From NCBI GenBank assembly GCA_902468045.1, contig CABQXG010000039.1, forward strand, positions 1 through 8,583: DNA of 8,583 bases, in the 5' to 3' direction. A program made the translations under genes and the position numbers. Positions 7,701 through 8,583 of this stretch are shown here, in pieces. The DNA is from an uncultured Collinsella sp. GTDB lineage: Bacteria; Actinomycetota; Coriobacteriia; Coriobacteriales; Coriobacteriaceae. Position 1 is the first letter of the stretch. Every line of letters starts with the position of its first letter. The notes beneath the pieces were generated by a model that ran no database searches, was not told where the DNA came from, and worked only from the letters and a program-made list of their open reading frames with translations.

Positions 7701-8583
7701 CAAGTTCACCGTGCCTGATGGGAAGACGTATAAGGCTGCAGTCTTCGAGAAGGCGGGCGCGGCCGATGAGAAGCAGGTCGGCGATATGTTCGACCTGACG
7801 AACGGCCGCGAGCAGACCATCACGGCCGGCCAGACGATCCGCGTGTACGGTCTCGACGAGCACGACGCCTACACGGTGCAGGAGCTGACCGGTACGGATA
7901 AGATGCCGGCCGGCTACACGCTGACCAAGCGCGAGCAGGGCGGCAACGCCCTGAGTGGCGAGGGCGACAGCATCTCCGGCACGATCGCAAAGCAGAACGC
8001 CGACGGCACACTGGCCGACGCCAACAAGCTGGTATTCACGAACACCTACAGCGTAAAGTCGCCGGTGACGCTCACCAATGCGTTCTGGGCGCAGAAGGTG
8101 CTCCAGGGCCGTGACTGGAAAGATGGCGATAGCTTCAAGATTTACCTGCGCGCGGACAAGGGCACGCCGATGCCCGACGGTGCCGAGAATGCACCCGTGA
8201 GTGGTATGAAGCAGGTTGTGAAGACCGTTGAGAACGGGGACAAGTTCGACTTCGGCGAGATTGAGTACACCAAGCCCGGCACCTACACCTATCTCATCGC
8301 CGAGGCCACGCCGTCTCAAAACGACGCTAGCTGGCTGCCCGGGTTCGGGTATTCAAGCGCTTCCTACCGCGTCACGGTGACGGTGAGCGATAACGGCGAC
8401 GGCACGCTGTCGCAGCCGGCAGTCAAGATGGAGCAGACCTACACCGACGACGGCGTGAGCCATGAGGACAACCCGATCAAGGTCGCTGACAAAATCGCCA
8501 AGATCACGAACACGTACCGACCGAAGGGGACCTCGGTAACGCTCAAGGCGACGAAGCGCTTCACGGGTGGCGAGCTCGCAGGG
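4789..8583 (+). CDS. Giant fibro-slime/Cna-B/Spy0128-type surface or pilus protein, 3' end outside window
   Basis: This is an exported, multi-domain adhesin or pilus subunit; 1265 residues are visible and the frame is still open at the window end. Residues 1-51 are a polar leader holding the nine-G tract. The signal peptide has a basic part (RRRGLR) and a hydrophobic core at 52-70, with cleavage expected near AEA74. LFDYW (93-97) opens an N-terminal module that ends in a fibro-slime-type domain (about 262-384) with GDDDVWVFIDD (293-303) and FFYLERG (366-372). A Cna-B-like domain follows (about 388-475, E-box LKETKAPNGY at 465-474). A second one covers about 698-800 (YFLKEVSAPKGF, Glu779). A further repeat spans about 947-1088 (from LEVTKKV to FTNTY). 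A Spy0128/FctA-type domain (1089-1244) has a plausible isopeptide triad of Lys1103, Glu1172 and Asn1241, and a second copy starts at 1245. Residues 476-697 and 800-946 match nothing I recognise. Sortase anchoring is expected, but its signal lies outside. Confidence 0.9.
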   Translation, partial: MQELREMTSRLVNIATGGGCLSRELPGEHRPRERWSVMSCGRRRGLRSVSPYAIVLALAIALTASFFLPLRAEAAISDHTVPTISPSGTTINLFDYWVNPDNHLSVSGNGGINKNHRFQFKDQEASEELNQYTGGSRVRTGIVNNVLAGGYPKLIDRWGGESLGYLFDSSVQTGKISHMGVTGLLQAKGGYYEYDSSRNYAAYNANKNAFDVYNAAGVMQAGAEPHSVGQFFPFDAADEVFKEKDGKLVPNGITSQNNGPLNHYFGLSMSSRFVQPKDGKTNADKPMTFEFAGDDDVWVFIDDVLVGDIGGIHASADLTINFQTGDISVNNSANGTLKSKFKDAGRDISGFNGNTFADGTNHTLKFFYLERGATDSNMRLKFNLVTVPESDIIKFDQDGGLVEGAQFALYKTDEWFADTTTNPENLLGSGTTNANGQLTLTNDVDNGVINFDDLYKEHGYQYYLLKETKAPNGYRSSLTATHGSMQLEYVSASDDKDAAGGVIINRGGMDADSAVWQTGAFAGAKETITAPSIVYKANDDQTKSNKTVSLDSGILFAVVLKRDKSANTDINDPNSWYAVSGDPSTGAGYTLAKKPSMAGAIEAAKKDLHAFTLNTSGQYQVEIPYLPGDISKYYYLLSGNDRKNAEYTVAIYHTMASSIGDATPENTVHVYSDDIADGTNFKRQFATRLLVTNIQNRLFVQKTDTEGKPVDGAKFGLYKSTQVTTDANGKAVLDGDQAPYDTLTTRSVANPVKLEGAGVFPSTSDSSEPLVKGTYFLKEVSAPKGFLLNDTLTKVIVDDYGVHADAGTADDGVSTFVGPGTLMKSLGQFGAEADIDNTLTWIKGMRQTSDGVTDGGNLSWSDVDSAGAGDTVHLKYGANGRIYQYGPTKAGEPYRLETETGWIRMGITQDEPGVTNAKGTRADLGDMNLNALFTGATCVRVANEREASLEVTKKVDVPDGLTGNKDAGFTFKFTVPDGKTYKAAVFEKAGAADEKQVGDMFDLTNGREQTITAGQTIRVYGLDEHDAYTVQELTGTDKMPAGYTLTKREQGGNALSGEGDSISGTIAKQNADGTLADANKLVFTNTYSVKSPVTLTNAFWAQKVLQGRDWKDGDSFKIYLRADKGTPMPDGAENAPVSGMKQVVKTVENGDKFDFGEIEYTKPGTYTYLIAEATPSQNDASWLPGFGYSSASYRVTVTVSDNGDGTLSQPAVKMEQTYTDDGVSHEDNPIKVADKIAKITNTYRPKGTSVTLKATKRFTGGELAG
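4837..4845 (+). repeat. Nine-G homopolymer, candidate phase-variation tract
   Basis: Nine consecutive G encode Gly17-Gly19, between the start codon and the signal peptide of the surface protein. With nine G the frame is open through the rest of the window. With eight G the frame reads into TAA at 4850-4852, giving a 20-residue product. With ten G it reads into TGA at 4869-4871, giving a 27-residue product. Tracts of this length are prone to slipped-strand mispairing. Confidence 0.85.
5261..5267 (+). repeat. Seven-G homopolymer within the surface-protein gene
   Basis: A second G tract codes for part of RWGGES, shortly after the signal peptide. Gain or loss of one base leads to an early stop (TGA) within a few dozen codons. 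It is shorter than the tract at 4837 and so less likely to slip often. The protein sequence across it looks normal. Confidence 0.6.

Noticed and set aside
6064..8319. 751-codon open frame on the - strand opposite the surface protein
   Set aside because: It mirrors a gene with clear domains on the + strand. High third-position GC keeps antisense frames open, and its arginine/valine/leucine-rich product matches no family.

Overview
The window looks like a high-GC, gut-associated actinobacterial chromosome. My best guess is a Collinsella-like member of the Coriobacteriia. This is inferred from codon bias, the style of the surface protein and the palindromic intergenic elements; no taxonomic marker gene is present. 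All supported genes lie on the + strand.

Positions 1-229 are non-coding. They hold a strong intrinsic terminator for a gene upstream of the window, a perfect 20-bp inverted repeat of REP/MITE type, and an AT-rich tandem repeat of two 12-bp units that may be the promoter/operator of the first operon. Positions 230-3117 encode a polar amino-acid ABC importer: a Tat-type lipoprotein substrate-binding protein broken by a frameshift near 805, an EAA-motif permease with an extra N-terminal membrane region, and a complete ATPase. A terminator hairpin follows, and its U-tract runs directly into the ribosome-binding site of an M20 metallopeptidase of the PM20D1/CPS1 type (3175-4602). That enzyme would release amino acids from peptides or acylated amino acids, which the importer could take up.

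After a 186-bp non-coding stretch (4603-4788), a giant surface protein starts at 4789 and runs off the window end, with 1265 codons visible. It has a signal peptide, a fibro-slime-type domain, two Cna-B-like domains, a further collagen-adhesin-like repeat and the start of a series of Spy0128/FctA-type pilin domains. No sortase or LPXTG sorting signal lies inside the window.

The most interesting signal is a run of nine G (4837-4845) between the best-supported start codon and the signal peptide. With nine G the frame is open. Loss or gain of one G brings a stop codon within one to eight codons of the tract. This is the layout of an ON/OFF phase-variation switch for a pilus/adhesin gene. A seven-G tract lies further inside the same gene. 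The frameshift in the importer's binding protein is the second point worth checking.
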